Positions 46,473 to 55,351 of a DNA stretch of 64,000 nucleotides are shown piece after piece. The stretch comes from Bryobacterales bacterium. GTDB taxonomy: Bacteria > Acidobacteriota > Terriglobia > Bryobacterales > UBA6623. Each line of letters opens with the position of its first letter. Within the stretch, counting starts at the first letter, position 1. The notes under the pieces are model-generated. The model saw nothing but the letters and a program-made list of their open reading frames with translations. It ran no database searches and was not told the origin of the DNA. The stretch covers positions 1-64,000 of the forward strand of contig JAPPLB010000123.1 of assembly GCA_028819575.1 (NCBI GenBank). The letters run 5' to 3'. A program made the translations under genes and the position numbers.

Positions 46473-47309
46473 TCAGGTCGCCTGCGGATAGCACCCGAGG
46501 ACGGCCATGAAGTCCGTCATCTCACGCAGATGGGACATCGCGTTACGGCAGTTCGGTTCGTCGGGCGAACCCAGAAAATCAAGATAAAAGAGATATTCGA
46601 ACATCCGTCCCCGAAACGGACGCGACTCGATCTTGTCCATATTGATGTCACGCAGGGCAAAGGCGCTCAGGCATCGGAACAGCGTCCCCGGCTTGTTCGG
46701 GGTCGAGAAGACAATCGAGGTCTTCAGCGGGACACCCTTCTTCGCCGCCCTGCGCGGGGCCTTGCGCTTCAGCAGAAAGAAGCGCGTGTAGTTATGGCGA
46801 TCGTCTTCGATCGACTTCTTCAACAACTTGGCGCCGTAATACGCGGCCGCTGTCTCGGAGGCAATCGCGGCTACGGACGGATCGTTCTCCTTCATGATCC
46901 GCCGCACACTGCCGGCCGTGTCGTAGTCGATCTGCGCGCGAATCCGCTTGCGGCTCTTGAAGAAGTTCAGACATTGACGCAGCGCCACCGGGTGCGAGAT
47001 CGCCGTCCGGACTTTCAAGAGCGTGGCTTCCGGGCGGCCGATGAGGTTGTGCACGATCCGCACCCGCGTCTCGGCCACGATCGGCAGCTTGAAGTTCAAC
47101 AGGTGGTCGTAGTTCTCATGCACCGAGCCGTGAAGCGTATTCTCGATCGGCACGACCGAGGCGTCCGCCTGGCCCGACGCCAGCGCCTGGAACACATCTT
47201 CGAAGCTCTCACAAGGCAAGAAGTCGATCGCGTCCCCCAGCATGCGCCGGGCGGCGTCTTCACTGAACGCCCCGCGCGCTCCTTGAAAGGCTACTCGATT
47301 TCGAGCCAC
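46473..47309 (-). CDS. pheA: Prephenate dehydratase
   Basis: 278 residues. It converts prephenate to phenylpyruvate in phenylalanine synthesis. Motifs: VAFQGARGAFSEDAARR, VPIENTLHGSVHENYD, the catalytic IDYDTAGSVRRIM and HNYTRFFLLKR. A C-terminal ACT domain for Phe feedback starts at KTSIVFSTPNKPGTLFRCLS and includes KIESRPFRGRMFEYLFYLD. There is no chorismate mutase domain. It lies between der and lon in a minus-strand operon. Confidence 0.96.
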   Translation of the reverse strand: MARNRVAFQGARGAFSEDAARRMLGDAIDFLPCESFEDVFQALASGQADASVVPIENTLHGSVHENYDHLLNFKLPIVAETRVRIVHNLIGRPEATLLKVRTAISHPVALRQCLNFFKSRKRIRAQIDYDTAGSVRRIMKENDPSVAAIASETAAAYYGAKLLKKSIEDDRHNYTRFFLLKRKAPRRAAKKGVPLKTSIVFSTPNKPGTLFRCLSAFALRDINMDKIESRPFRGRMFEYLFYLDFLGSPDEPNCRNAMSHLREMTDFMAVLGCYPQAT

Positions 47310-47371
47310 TGGCGAATCTCTCGGGACTGCCGGAAAATCGGCGCCGGACGGCGCTCCGTCCCGCCCTTATC

Positions 47372-48694
47372 TTATCCCGATCTGCGTTTTCGCTTCGCCT
47401 TGACGACGACCGGCGTCCCCTCGAACGGGAAGGCGGCGCGGAGCTGATTCACGAGGAACCGCTCGAACGAGAAGTGGAACTTGTCATCGCCGGTGATGAA
47501 GAAGACGAACGTCGGCGGCGCCACGCCGGCCTGCGTAACGTAACGGATTTTCGGACGACGCGCTCCGGGATACGTCGCACGCTCGAAGTCGACGCTTTCT
47601 AGAAAGCGGTTGAGCTCGCCGGTCGGCACGCGGCGCCGGGACGCTTGCACCACCTGATGCAGCGACGAGAAGATCTGCTGCATGCCCTTGTCCTCGAGCG
47701 CCGAGACGAACCGCACCGGCGCGTAGGAAAGAAACTTGATCTTCTCGCGCATGTCCGTCTCGAACCGGCGCCGGCGCTTGTCGTCGACCAAGTCCCACTT
47801 GTTGACGATCACCACGGCGGCCTTGCCCGCTTCGTGCGCGTAGCCCGCGATACGGGTGTCGAGCGCCGCAACTCCTTCCACCGCGTCGACCATGAACAGG
47901 ACCGCATCCGCGAGCCGGATGTGGCGCTGTGCCATGACGACGCTCAGCTTCTCGGCTAGCTCCCGCGTGGCGCCCTTGCGGCGGATCCCGGCGGTATCGA
48001 CGAACTGGTACACCTTGCCCCGCCTTGTGACCTGCTCATCGACGGCGTCGCGGGTCGTCCCCGCCGTCGGAGAAACGATGGCCCGCTCCTTTCCGGTCAA
48101 ACGATTCAGCAGCGTCGATTTGCCGGCGTTCGGACGTCCGATGATGGCGACGCGGATCGGCCGCTCCAGGTCATCCTCAGCCTCACCCTGAGGCAGATCG
48201 GCCGTCACGCGATCGAGAAGAGCCTCGATGCCGCGGCCGTGCTCGGCGGAGATCGGCAAAACGGCGTCGAACCCCAACTCATGAAAGTTCGCGGCGGCGC
48301 CGTCGGACGCGGGGGTATCGCACTTGTTCACCACGAGCGTGGACGGCTTGCCGACCCGGCGCAGCAGATCCGCCAAGTCGCGGTCGGTGCTCGTCAACTC
48401 CGCGCGGCCGTCGGCGACGAGCATCACGTGAGCCGCCGTCTCCAGCGCTTCGCGCACCTTGTGATTGACGAGGATGGGGAACTCCTCCTTCTCGCCGAAC
48501 AGCATGCCTCCCGTGTCGACCAAGTCAAACGCGCTGCCTTTCCAGGCGGCGCGCATCTGAATCCGGTCGCGGGTGATGCCCGGCTGGTCTCCGACAATCG
48601 ACCGGCGGCTCGCGGTGATGCGGTTGAAGAGAGTGGACTTGCCGACGTTGGGACGCCCGACAATCACGACGGTCGGGCGCGCCGGGGCGCTCAT
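47372..48694 (-). CDS. der: Ribosome-associated GTPase Der (EngA)
   Basis: 440 residues with two tandem GTPase domains, unique to Der: GRPNVGKSTLFNRITA (first) and GRPNAGKSTLLNRLTGKERA (second). Both have the G3 region (DTGGML, DTAGIRRKG) and NKCD / NKWD for guanine recognition. The C-terminal KH-like domain ends KAKRKRRSG. Der is essential for 50S maturation in E. coli. It lies 10 bases after folE. Confidence 0.97.
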   Translation of the reverse strand: MSAPARPTVVIVGRPNVGKSTLFNRITASRRSIVGDQPGITRDRIQMRAAWKGSAFDLVDTGGMLFGEKEEFPILVNHKVREALETAAHVMLVADGRAELTSTDRDLADLLRRVGKPSTLVVNKCDTPASDGAAANFHELGFDAVLPISAEHGRGIEALLDRVTADLPQGEAEDDLERPIRVAIIGRPNAGKSTLLNRLTGKERAIVSPTAGTTRDAVDEQVTRRGKVYQFVDTAGIRRKGATRELAEKLSVVMAQRHIRLADAVLFMVDAVEGVAALDTRIAGYAHEAGKAAVVIVNKWDLVDDKRRRRFETDMREKIKFLSYAPVRFVSALEDKGMQQIFSSLHQVVQASRRRVPTGELNRFLESVDFERATYPGARRPKIRYVTQAGVAPPTFVFFITGDDKFHFSFERFLVNQLRAAFPFEGTPVVVKAKRKRRSG

Positions 48695-48704
48695 GGCGGT
48701 TGGC

Positions 48705-49334
48705 CTACACCCCGTCGGTCGGACGCTGAATCAACGAGAGGAACTCTTCCCGCGTCTGCAGGTTGTCGCGGAACGCCCCCACCATGGCGCTGGTCACCGC
48801 GGACGAGTGCTGTTTCTCGATACCGCGCATCATGATGCAAAGATGCCGCGCTTCGATCACGACACCGACGCCGGCCGGATCGATCGCCTCCTGGATCGTG
48901 TCGGCGATCTGCTTGGTGAGCCTCTCCTGGACTTGCAACCGGCGGGCGAACATCTCGACGACGCGGGCCACCTTGCTGAGCCCGATCACCTTCTTCGTCG
49001 GAATGTAGGCCACGTGGACCTTGCCGAAGAAGGGCAGCAGGTGATGCTCGCAGAGACTGAACATCTCGATGTCTTTCACGATCACCATCTCGTCGTAGCT
49101 GACCTCGAACAGCGCGCCGTTCAACACCTCTTTGGCGTCCATCCGATAGCCCTTCGTCAGCTCGGCGAGCGCCTTGCCGGCGCGCTCCGGCGTGCGCCGC
49201 AGCCCGTCGCGATCAGGGTCTTCGCCGATTTCCAGCAGCAATTGGCGATAAAACTCCGACATCGTCAGGTTCTCGAGCTCGCCGGAGGATTCCACTTCAT
49301 CCAGGAGGTCGTGCAGGTTCAGTTTCATGCTCAT
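48705..49334 (-). CDS. folE: GTP cyclohydrolase I
   Basis: 209 residues from ATG 49334; a TTG at 49346 would overlap the QueD-like stop. It converts GTP to dihydroneopterin triphosphate. Zinc and active-site motifs: [41 protein letters not shown] and [15 protein letters not shown]. It is placed directly after two PTPS/QueD-family genes, so its product may feed 6-carboxy- or 6-pyruvoyl-tetrahydropterin formation, queuosine or folate synthesis. Confidence 0.96.
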   Translation of the reverse strand: MSMKLNLHDLLDEVESSGELENLTMSEFYRQLLLEIGEDPDRDGLRRTPERAGKALAELTKGYRMDAKEVLNGALFEVSYDEMVIVKDIEMFSLCEHHLLPFFGKVHVAYIPTKKVIGLSKVARVVEMFARRLQVQERLTKQIADTIQEAIDPAGVGVVIEARHLCIMMRGIEKQHSSAVTSAMVGAFRDNLQTREEFLSLIQRPTDGV

Positions 49335-49342
49335 GGCGCGCG

Positions 49343-49762
49343 TCAACCCGTCACTTCACAAGAATTGCGAGCCGTCTCCTCGATGCGAACCCGATCCAGC
49401 CTCGCTCCATCGTCCCCGAACTCCGCATCCCAGGCGGAGTTCAACCAGCGATGCACGAGCAACGAAAGATTCTCGGTCGTCGGGACGATCTCCCGCAACT
49501 CCTTGACGTCGTTGTTGAGGTCGGCGTGATCGATGCGGTCGAGGGCCGTGCGTCCGACGAAATCGTCCAGTTTCCCGCGGGGCACGACCATTCCCGCGAA
49601 CCCGTCGGGTTCGCCCGTCACGCTCACTTCGAGGACGTAGTTGTGCCCGTGGCCGAACGGATTGTTGCATTTGCCGAACAGACTCTCGTTCTCCGCGTCG
49701 CTCAGCACTCCGGCGTGCAGACGATGCGAAGCCGAAAATGAATACCGCCGAGTAAGCCGCAC
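49343..49762 (-). CDS. 6-pyruvoyl/6-carboxy-tetrahydropterin synthase family protein (with catalytic Cys)
   Basis: 139 residues from GTG 49762, which shares its G with the TAG of the preceding paralogue (TAGTG). PTPS/QueD fold: [13 protein letters not shown] with the first zinc His, then [16 protein letters not shown] with two more zinc His. The Cys in KCNNP is the position of the catalytic Cys in PTPS. ERGE-type C-terminal motif: [12 protein letters not shown]. It acts on the folE product. PTPS versus QueD activity cannot be decided by eye. Confidence 0.9.
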   Translation of the reverse strand: MRLTRRYSFSASHRLHAGVLSDAENESLFGKCNNPFGHGHNYVLEVSVTGEPDGFAGMVVPRGKLDDFVGRTALDRIDHADLNNDVKELREIVPTTENLSLLVHRWLNSAWDAEFGDDGARLDRVRIEETARNSCEVTG

Positions 49763-50253
49763 TACAGGATCGATCCTTGCCGAGCCGCTGATTCCCGCGG
49801 CCCAAAGTAGTCTACATAGAGGTCGCTCGTCTCATACAGCCGAACCCCGTGCAGCCGGCAGTCCTTCTCTTCGACCGGAGCCTCCAGCCGCCGCCAGATG
49901 TCTTTCGCGATATTCTCCGGCGTCGGCACGACCCGGTCGAACGGCTCGACTTCGTGATTGAGGAAGCGGTGATCGTAGAGATCGACCACATTCTCGTTGA
50001 TGATCTCCTTGAGCACCTTCAAATCCATGACCATGCCGTGAACCGGATCGACATCCCCCGTGACGGTGACCTCCAGGACGTAGTTGTGGCCGTGACCGGA
50101 GCGTCGGGCGGCCTTGCCGAAGAGCGCCTCGTTCTCCGCAACGCTCAAACCCGGAACGGCACAGAAATGGGAGGCCGAAAACTCAGCCTTGCGGGTGATC
50201 AATACCAATTTGCGGAATCCCGGCGGGCTCGTTACATTGAGACCAGACCTCAT
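49762..50253 (-). CDS. 6-pyruvoyl-tetrahydropterin synthase family paralogue lacking the catalytic Cys
   Basis: About 163 residues if it starts at ATG 50253; TTG 50208 (MVLITRKAEFSASH) is a reasonable alternative. The zinc histidines are kept: RKAEFSASHFCAVPG and [17 protein letters not shown]. The residue aligned with the catalytic Cys of its neighbour is Ala (GKAARRSGHGH against [11 protein letters not shown]). RVVPTPENIAKDIWRRL and RLHGVRLYETSD are normal. It may have another activity (PTPS-III-like or QueD-like variant) or be a partner subunit. It is nearly back-to-back with the TlpA-like gene. Confidence 0.87.
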   Translation of the reverse strand: MRSGLNVTSPPGFRKLVLITRKAEFSASHFCAVPGLSVAENEALFGKAARRSGHGHNYVLEVTVTGDVDPVHGMVMDLKVLKEIINENVVDLYDHRFLNHEVEPFDRVVPTPENIAKDIWRRLEAPVEEKDCRLHGVRLYETSDLYVDYFGPRESAARQGSIL

Positions 50254-50256
50254 TTT

Positions 50257-50778
50257 ATGGCATGGAGTTCCAAAGCGACGTGGGCCGGGGCCGTGAACCT
50301 GATCCTGCTGGGTGTGCTGCTCACCCGAGCGGTGCCGTACTTCCAGGTCCACAATGTCGAGGTCGGCGACCGCGCACCCGATTTCAACCTGACCGCCGAT
50401 GACGGGAGCGGGATGAGCCTCTCGGACTATCGGGGCAAGTACGTGCTTCTCAACTTCTGGGCGACCTGGTGTCCGCCCTGCGTTGAGGAGATGCCTTCTC
50501 TCAGCACCGTCCACGATCGATTCCAACGGGACGGCCTCGTCGTTCTCGGCGTGAGCGTCGACGAGGAAAAAGAAGCGTACGACCGCTTTCTCGAGATTCG
50601 GCCGGTGAGCTTTCCCACTGCGCGCGACCCGGAGCGCTCCGTCAGCACCATCTACGGCACGGCCAAGTACCCGGAGACGTATCTCATCGACCCCGAGGGG
50701 ATCGTCATCCGCAAATACATCGGCCCCGAAGACTGGAACCGCCCGGAAATCTCGAACTACCTCAGCTCGCTGCTGTAG
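50257..50778 (+). CDS. TlpA/ResA-like thioredoxin-fold protein, membrane-anchored
   Basis: 173 residues from ATG 50257. An N-terminal anchor (AGAVNLILLGVLLTRAV) places the rest outside the cytoplasm. The thioredoxin fold has VGDRAPDFNLTADDGSG, LLNFWATWCPPCVEEMPSL with the CxxC active site, and TYLIDPEGIVIRKYIG. It probably reduces disulfides or apocytochrome c Cys. The frame is open to 49849, but that part is a shadow of the opposite-strand gene. Confidence 0.92.
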   Translation: MAWSSKATWAGAVNLILLGVLLTRAVPYFQVHNVEVGDRAPDFNLTADDGSGMSLSDYRGKYVLLNFWATWCPPCVEEMPSLSTVHDRFQRDGLVVLGVSVDEEKEAYDRFLEIRPVSFPTARDPERSVSTIYGTAKYPETYLIDPEGIVIRKYIGPEDWNRPEISNYLSSLL

Positions 50779-50843
50779 AAGGACGTGTTTCGTGTCTCGT
50801 GACCCGCAAACACTTCGCTTCTCCATGTGGGGAGAAATACAGG
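50779..50843 (-). repeat. Dispersed inverted-repeat element, right-end remnant
   Basis: GGGGAGAAATACAGG (50829-50843) is a family right end (13 of 15). The stretch before it, GTGTTTCGTGTCTCGTGACC and ACACTTCGCTTCTCCATG, resembles the interior of copies D and E. It begins immediately after the TlpA stop. The left terminus is missing. Confidence 0.6.
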
Positions 50844-51010
50844 CTGGGGCCGAATCTATTGCAGTCGCGCGGCTTTCGTGACGGCTCGGGAGCCTGCGCG
50901 CCGAGCAGTCTGCTCTGCCCGGTCCTCGATCTCCGGAACGCCGACCGTGTGATAGATTGGAGTTGCAAGATCCACTCCCGCGGCCCGCGCCGCGCGCTCA
51001 CCCTCACAGC

Positions 51011-51104
<94 letters not shown>

Positions 51105-51408
51105 GCTAGTCCGATATGCCGACGGGTTTCGCGACGGCTTTCGCCCCACCGAACGGATACGTGCTACTGTCAGTCGGCTCCTCTGCCACCAAGAGCTTAG
51201 CCGCCTCAGTGAGTTCGAGCCGGAGCCGCCCTCCAGAGATACAAGCGGAGACCTAGAGCTCAGCCATCGGCCTCCGAACTGAGCAGCTAAAGTATCGAGG
51301 TCAGCCCCATCAAAGAGCTACTTGCTGGACCAGTGCGGACTGAATAAGCTGGGTAGTTCAAGTTCGCAGTACGGAGCAGGTAAGCCTGAACGGAATTAGG
51401 GATAGGAC
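51105..51408. other. Intergenic region between tRNA-Ser and AlbA_2 gene
   Basis: 304 bases without a supported gene. A 46-codon open frame starts at MPTGFATAFAPP (about 51117), but has no ribosome site and no recognised family. No second copy of the tRNA 3' end is seen in this stretch. AGGGATAGG precedes the ATG at 51409. Confidence 0.4.
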
Positions 51409-52773
51409 ATGGGCAAGGCCAAGAGCGTCCGATCCAGCTTCATGACTAACGAAGAGACACGTGACAAACAGACTATGGACCTCCTTAAGGTTGACTCAAA
51501 ACATCCTAGGCGTCTCATCTCTCGGGAGAACAGCAAGCTGGAATATAAGCAAAGCTTCAATTGGGGGAGTAAGGCAAAATATGCCAGGACGATGGCTGCC
51601 TTCGCGAACAATGCTGGCGGATTCATCGTTTTCGGTGTCAAGGACTCACCACACGACATCGTAGGGGTAGATCAGGAGCGGTTCGAAAGACTAGACCCGT
51701 CCCGCGTCACTGAGTACTTGAACTCGACATTTGCGCCCGAGTTGGATTGGGAAATGTTCCAAATTGATTTAGTTGGCGTCCAGCTCGGTGTCATCGCGGT
51801 CGCCTCCGCAAAAGAGAAGCCGATCGTATGTATCAAAGGGGATGGAAAGGACTTGCAAGAGGCAGAAATCTACTACCGGTATAGGGGGCAGTCTGGCCGC
51901 ATCAGGTACCCAGAGCTTCAGAGCCTAATTGCTGAAGGACAGAGGCGTGAGAGGGCTGCCTTTTTAAAGCACCTGCGAAACATCGTCCGCATCGGCCCGG
52001 AGAACGTGGGGGTGCTAGATCTTGTCGATGGCAAACTTACTGGTCATGGAGGAAGCCTCATCGTCAACCAAGAGCTCCTAAATCAGATCCAGTTCATTCG
52101 AGAGGGTCACTTCACTGAGAGGGATGAGGAGAGAAAGCCAACGCTCCGTGTGGTCGGCGAAGTGGAGGAAGTGCAAGCGAATGTCCTACGCAAGGTTGGG
52201 ACAATCATACGCCCAATGGTTATTGGTCAAGAAGAACTCATGCTTGGCTTCCTGCGACAAGAGCACCCTCAAGCGCCAGTTGAATATCTCAGGCAAGCCT
52301 GTCGCGAAAGCTCGACGAACATGCCAATCTACCATTTCGCTCTGGTAGCAAACATAGACACAAAGCAACTCCGAGAGTTGATCGTGAAGGAGAAGCCAAA
52401 CCGCAAAGCACTCCTAAATCGCCTTGATGGCGCTACAATCCAAGCCGTTGGTTCTCTTCAGTTAGAAACGCCGGCCTCTATACAGCGGAAGGAGATCTTT
52501 GACATTTTGAACGCAGGAGAACTCAATCGACTGGTGAGGTACGGGAACATAAGGCTGTTTGAGGCGATAAGTCACTACATGCCAACTTCACCACCGCTGG
52601 CACTCATGGCCGCGCTTGTGAAGTTAGTCGAGGACGAGTTCGAGAGGATGAATTCTAACGAACGGTCACTATGTCGAAAGGCAGTGGCACACCTTGATGA
52701 AGTGCTGAACCAGGATGAATGTTCTCGTCTTAGCAACTTTGAACTCACCTCCCGACAAACTGTTCATTCCTAG
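51409..52773 (+). CDS. AlbA_2 (Schlafen-like) domain protein
   Basis: 454 residues. The AlbA_2 domain is about residues 40-180: RENSKLEYKQSFNWGSKA, RTMAAFANNAGGFIVFGVKD and IYYRYRGQSGRIRYPEL. The C-terminal 250 residues have no recognised domain. AlbA_2 proteins are DNA- or RNA-binding and frequent in mobile and defence islands. Codons here are more A/T-rich than in surrounding genes, suggesting transfer. It converges with a HEPN-like gene across a strong hairpin. Confidence 0.82.
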   Translation: MGKAKSVRSSFMTNEETRDKQTMDLLKVDSKHPRRLISRENSKLEYKQSFNWGSKAKYARTMAAFANNAGGFIVFGVKDSPHDIVGVDQERFERLDPSRVTEYLNSTFAPELDWEMFQIDLVGVQLGVIAVASAKEKPIVCIKGDGKDLQEAEIYYRYRGQSGRIRYPELQSLIAEGQRRERAAFLKHLRNIVRIGPENVGVLDLVDGKLTGHGGSLIVNQELLNQIQFIREGHFTERDEERKPTLRVVGEVEEVQANVLRKVGTIIRPMVIGQEELMLGFLRQEHPQAPVEYLRQACRESSTNMPIYHFALVANIDTKQLRELIVKEKPNRKALLNRLDGATIQAVGSLQLETPASIQRKEIFDILNAGELNRLVRYGNIRLFEAISHYMPTSPPLALMAALVKLVEDEFERMNSNERSLCRKAVAHLDEVLNQDECSRLSNFELTSRQTVHS

Positions 52774-52793
52774 GTTCTCTCTGATCGTGATTT

Positions 52794-52811
52794 GTAGCCA
52801 TCGCTGGCTAC
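52794..52811. terminator. Bidirectional hairpin between AlbA_2 and HEPN-like genes
   Basis: GTAGCCA (52794-52800) and TGGCTAC (52805-52811) form a perfect 7-bp stem with a TCGC loop in the 84-base convergent gap. Pyrimidine-rich sequence follows on the plus strand (CCTTGCTTG), but no true T-run. It is a plausible two-way terminator. Confidence 0.45.
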
Positions 52812-52857
52812 CCTTGCTTGCCACCGTCATGTCAGCTGTGCCCACCGGCGGGAACGG

Positions 52858-53691
52858 TTAGGGGCGCGCTCCTGCCACGCTGGCGAGCGCCGCCTTCAAT
52901 ACCTGAAAACACACCTTTGCGGTGTGCTCATCAGGCGTGAAGTTGGACACTATCTGCTGGTAAGGATGAATGTAGTTTCGAAAATCACGAAGCCCATGAC
53001 TGAATTTCTGCACATCAGGCTTCAGGACATCCACGTCGCTCGCCACGTGAATAAACTGTGCAAGAGTCCAGTCATGGAATCGCTTGACTTTTCCGTCTTC
53101 CGTCTTCGGGCTGACCGACGACTTGTTGAACTTGGCCGGCTCGTATTGCGCTTTACCAAGCAAGACGCCTTCAAGTATGCTTCCACATAAGAAGATGACC
53201 GAGAGATAAGCCCCTGCCTCTAGAGCCTTTTGAGCCTCTAGCAAGCGGCTCTCAATGATTGGGACAACGGCCGGTTCGACGGGAAGGTTCCGAACGTTTG
53301 GAATTGTGATTTCCTGGCTGAGAAAGCCCTGGACCGTGTTGACCGGTCTCGTTTCCTGACCAGCTCCCAAGATACGACCTATGATGTGACGTGCCTTTTC
53401 CAGGATCGGCCCATCGATATCTCTGCCGCTGAGTTCACAATCGACTTCATATTCATCCAGCATGTCAGAAAGCACTCGCCCTACCAGAGCGTCAGGTTCC
53501 TGCTCCCAGAACGATCGCATTTTCTTTGCTTTGGAAGTTCCATGAGTTTGGTACTTTCGACCGTGGATATCCACGCGATGTCGTCCAAAGAATTCACCGA
53601 AGGTCTTGTCGGAGTAGTTCAGAACAAAGCCGTCACCCATCTGCAGAGCCTTCTCAAGATAGCGCTTGTCAATGTGTGTAAGGCTGTTCAT
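52858..53691 (-). CDS. Abortive-infection-like protein with HEPN-type C-terminus
   Basis: 277 residues. The N-terminal part (about residues 12-90: LQMGDGFVLNYSDKTFGEFF, HGTSKAKKMRSFWEQEPD) looks like the small N-terminal module shared by many Abi-like proteins. The C-terminal part (about 145-270) is helical with SVIFLCGSILEGVLLGKA and RDFRNYIHPYQQ, which fits a HEPN RNase-type R-x6-H motif. Antiphage or toxin function is an inference. It is A/T-richer than neighbours and sits in the insert beside tRNA-Ser. Confidence 0.7.
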   Translation of the reverse strand: MNSLTHIDKRYLEKALQMGDGFVLNYSDKTFGEFFGRHRVDIHGRKYQTHGTSKAKKMRSFWEQEPDALVGRVLSDMLDEYEVDCELSGRDIDGPILEKARHIIGRILGAGQETRPVNTVQGFLSQEITIPNVRNLPVEPAVVPIIESRLLEAQKALEAGAYLSVIFLCGSILEGVLLGKAQYEPAKFNKSSVSPKTEDGKVKRFHDWTLAQFIHVASDVDVLKPDVQKFSHGLRDFRNYIHPYQQIVSNFTPDEHTAKVCFQVLKAALASVAGARP

Positions 53692-54106
53692 TAAGTGCCT
53701 CTATCTGTTGCCATCTCGACTTGGCTGTACGCGCGCGCTCGGTCTATGCAAGCAGAATTTGTTCTATGACATGGTATGCTCTCCGATGCCGCCACGGCCA
53801 CAACATGTGGATCGGCTGACAAGTGCGTAACTGTCGACCACAAGGGCCGGGCTTCCCTCCACTGGTGATCTGAGCCGTTGGCGCGCACAAGGAACTCCTG
53901 ATTTGGACGACGTGGATCGGGCTGTGCTAGCCTGACTACGTCCATTAGGGACCTGGGAATGGCGCCGGCGCCTGGTGGTTCATCAGGTGCGTCAGGCCGG
54001 GCAACCTCCGTTCCGACAAGACCGGAGCAAGGCTCAGGCTCTCGGGTATTGGGCGGCTGCCGGGCTCGGACGCCGGTTGCGGCATGATTGTGGAAGGGGA
54101 TCAACC
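53692..54106. other. Region upstream of the sulfite-oxidase-like gene
   Basis: 415 bases without a supported gene, from the HEPN-like start to the sulfite-oxidase-like ATG. GGCGCCGGCGCC (53961-53972) is a perfect palindrome, and CTCCG...CGGAG near 54006-54028 a further inverted repeat. These could form a structured leader, but I do not recognise a known riboswitch. GAAGGGGATC before 54107 is the ribosome site. Confidence 0.35.
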
Positions 54107-55273
54107 ATGACAAGACAGAGCACACGTCGTGACATTCTCAAAGACAGCCTCGCGCTGGCGGGGCTGGGTGCGCTGGGCATACCGCAGTGGGCGGTTCCGG
54201 CCCTGGCGCAGGGCGAAACGCTCATGGAGTTCACCGACCTGCCGGACGAGATCAAGCTGATCCGGGGGCCCGACCGCCGCATCATCGACGTGCGTCACAT
54301 TGACAGCTTCCTGACGCCGGCCGACGAGTTCTTCACGACGCAGCACTACGGCCACCCCGAGATCGACGTCTCGACGTACCGTTTGCAGGTCTCCGGCCTG
54401 GTTGACAAGCCGCTGGCGCTGTCGATCGAAGACCTGCGGTCGATGCCCAGCCGCGAGTTGATCTTCGGGTTCGAGTGCTCGGGCAACCGCGGTCCGCTGA
54501 ACGGGTTGTCGAGCAACGGCCGCTGGATGGGCGTCCCGCTGCGGGCGGTGCTCGATCTCGCCGGGGTACAAGACGAAGCGCGGGAGATCGTCTTCCTTGG
54601 CGCCGATCACGGCGAAGAGGAAGTGCAGTTCCGGAGAGGGACCTACAAGGTCGACCAGCAGTACGGCCGGAGCCTGCCGCGCGACAAGGCGATGTCGGAC
54701 GAGCCGCTGCTCGCCTACAGCCTCAACGGCGAACCGCTGACCCCTCATCAGGGACGACCGGTGCGCCTGCTCGTGCCGGGATGGTACGGCGCGCCCAACG
54801 TCAAGTTCCTCGCCGAGATCCACGTCCAGCGAGACCAATATCTCGGGAAGTACCAGGCGCGGTGGTACCGCACCCTGAAGGGCGAGATGGTCAACGGCGA
54901 GATGAAGTGGAAGGAGACGGCGATTACGCGGATGCAGTTGAAGTCATTCATCGCGCGGGTCACCCGCCGCGGAAACGGCCACAACATCTTCGGCGTCGTG
55001 CTGCACGACGGCACCCCGGTCCGCTCGGTCGAGGTGAAGATCGACGACGGGCCGTGGCAGCCGGCGACGATCGATCAGGAAACGACGCGCGAGAAGTATT
55101 CCTGGAAGTTCTTCAACTACGCCTGGAACGGCGCGACGCCGGGCGAGCACACGGTCACCTCGCGGGCGACGGACGTCAACGGAGTGGTGCAGCCGACGGC
55201 GGAGGAACTGGAGGTCAAGAAGACGTTCCTGGAGCACAACGCGCAGCTACCGCGGCCCGTGATCATCGCGTGA
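54107..55273 (+). CDS. Sulfite oxidase-type molybdopterin oxidoreductase, Tat-exported
   Basis: 388 residues from the ATG at 54107. The Tat signal is STRRDILKDSLALAGLGALG. The Mo-cofactor domain has FGFECSGNRGPLNGLSSNGR with the Mo-ligand Cys, then GADHGEE and LLAYSLNGEPLTPHQGRPVR, VPGWYGAPNVKFLAEIHV. The C-terminal Ig-like dimer domain has VEVKIDDGPWQPATIDQE and ATDVNGVVQP. The protein is probably periplasmic; sulfite or another small oxyanion/sulfur substrate is possible. No haem domain or partner cytochrome is adjacent. It converges with the macrodomain gene. Confidence 0.93.
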   Translation: MTRQSTRRDILKDSLALAGLGALGIPQWAVPALAQGETLMEFTDLPDEIKLIRGPDRRIIDVRHIDSFLTPADEFFTTQHYGHPEIDVSTYRLQVSGLVDKPLALSIEDLRSMPSRELIFGFECSGNRGPLNGLSSNGRWMGVPLRAVLDLAGVQDEAREIVFLGADHGEEEVQFRRGTYKVDQQYGRSLPRDKAMSDEPLLAYSLNGEPLTPHQGRPVRLLVPGWYGAPNVKFLAEIHVQRDQYLGKYQARWYRTLKGEMVNGEMKWKETAITRMQLKSFIARVTRRGNGHNIFGVVLHDGTPVRSVEVKIDDGPWQPATIDQETTREKYSWKFFNYAWNGATPGEHTVTSRATDVNGVVQPTAEELEVKKTFLEHNAQLPRPVIIA

Positions 55274-55351
55274 CGCTCGCCGGCCGTTCGCCAACAACCC
55301 AAAGCCGCTCGCAATCGAAGACGGGGCTCGGCTGACAGCTTACGTCTTCCG

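Noticed and set aside
49849-50256. N-terminal 136 codons of the open frame that contains the TlpA-like gene
   Set aside because: They overlap the opposite-strand PTPS paralogue. The TlpA anchor starts at ATG 50257.
51117-51257. 46-codon open frame starting MPTGFATAFAPP after the tRNA
   Set aside because: No ribosome site and no family similarity that I can see; too short to support.
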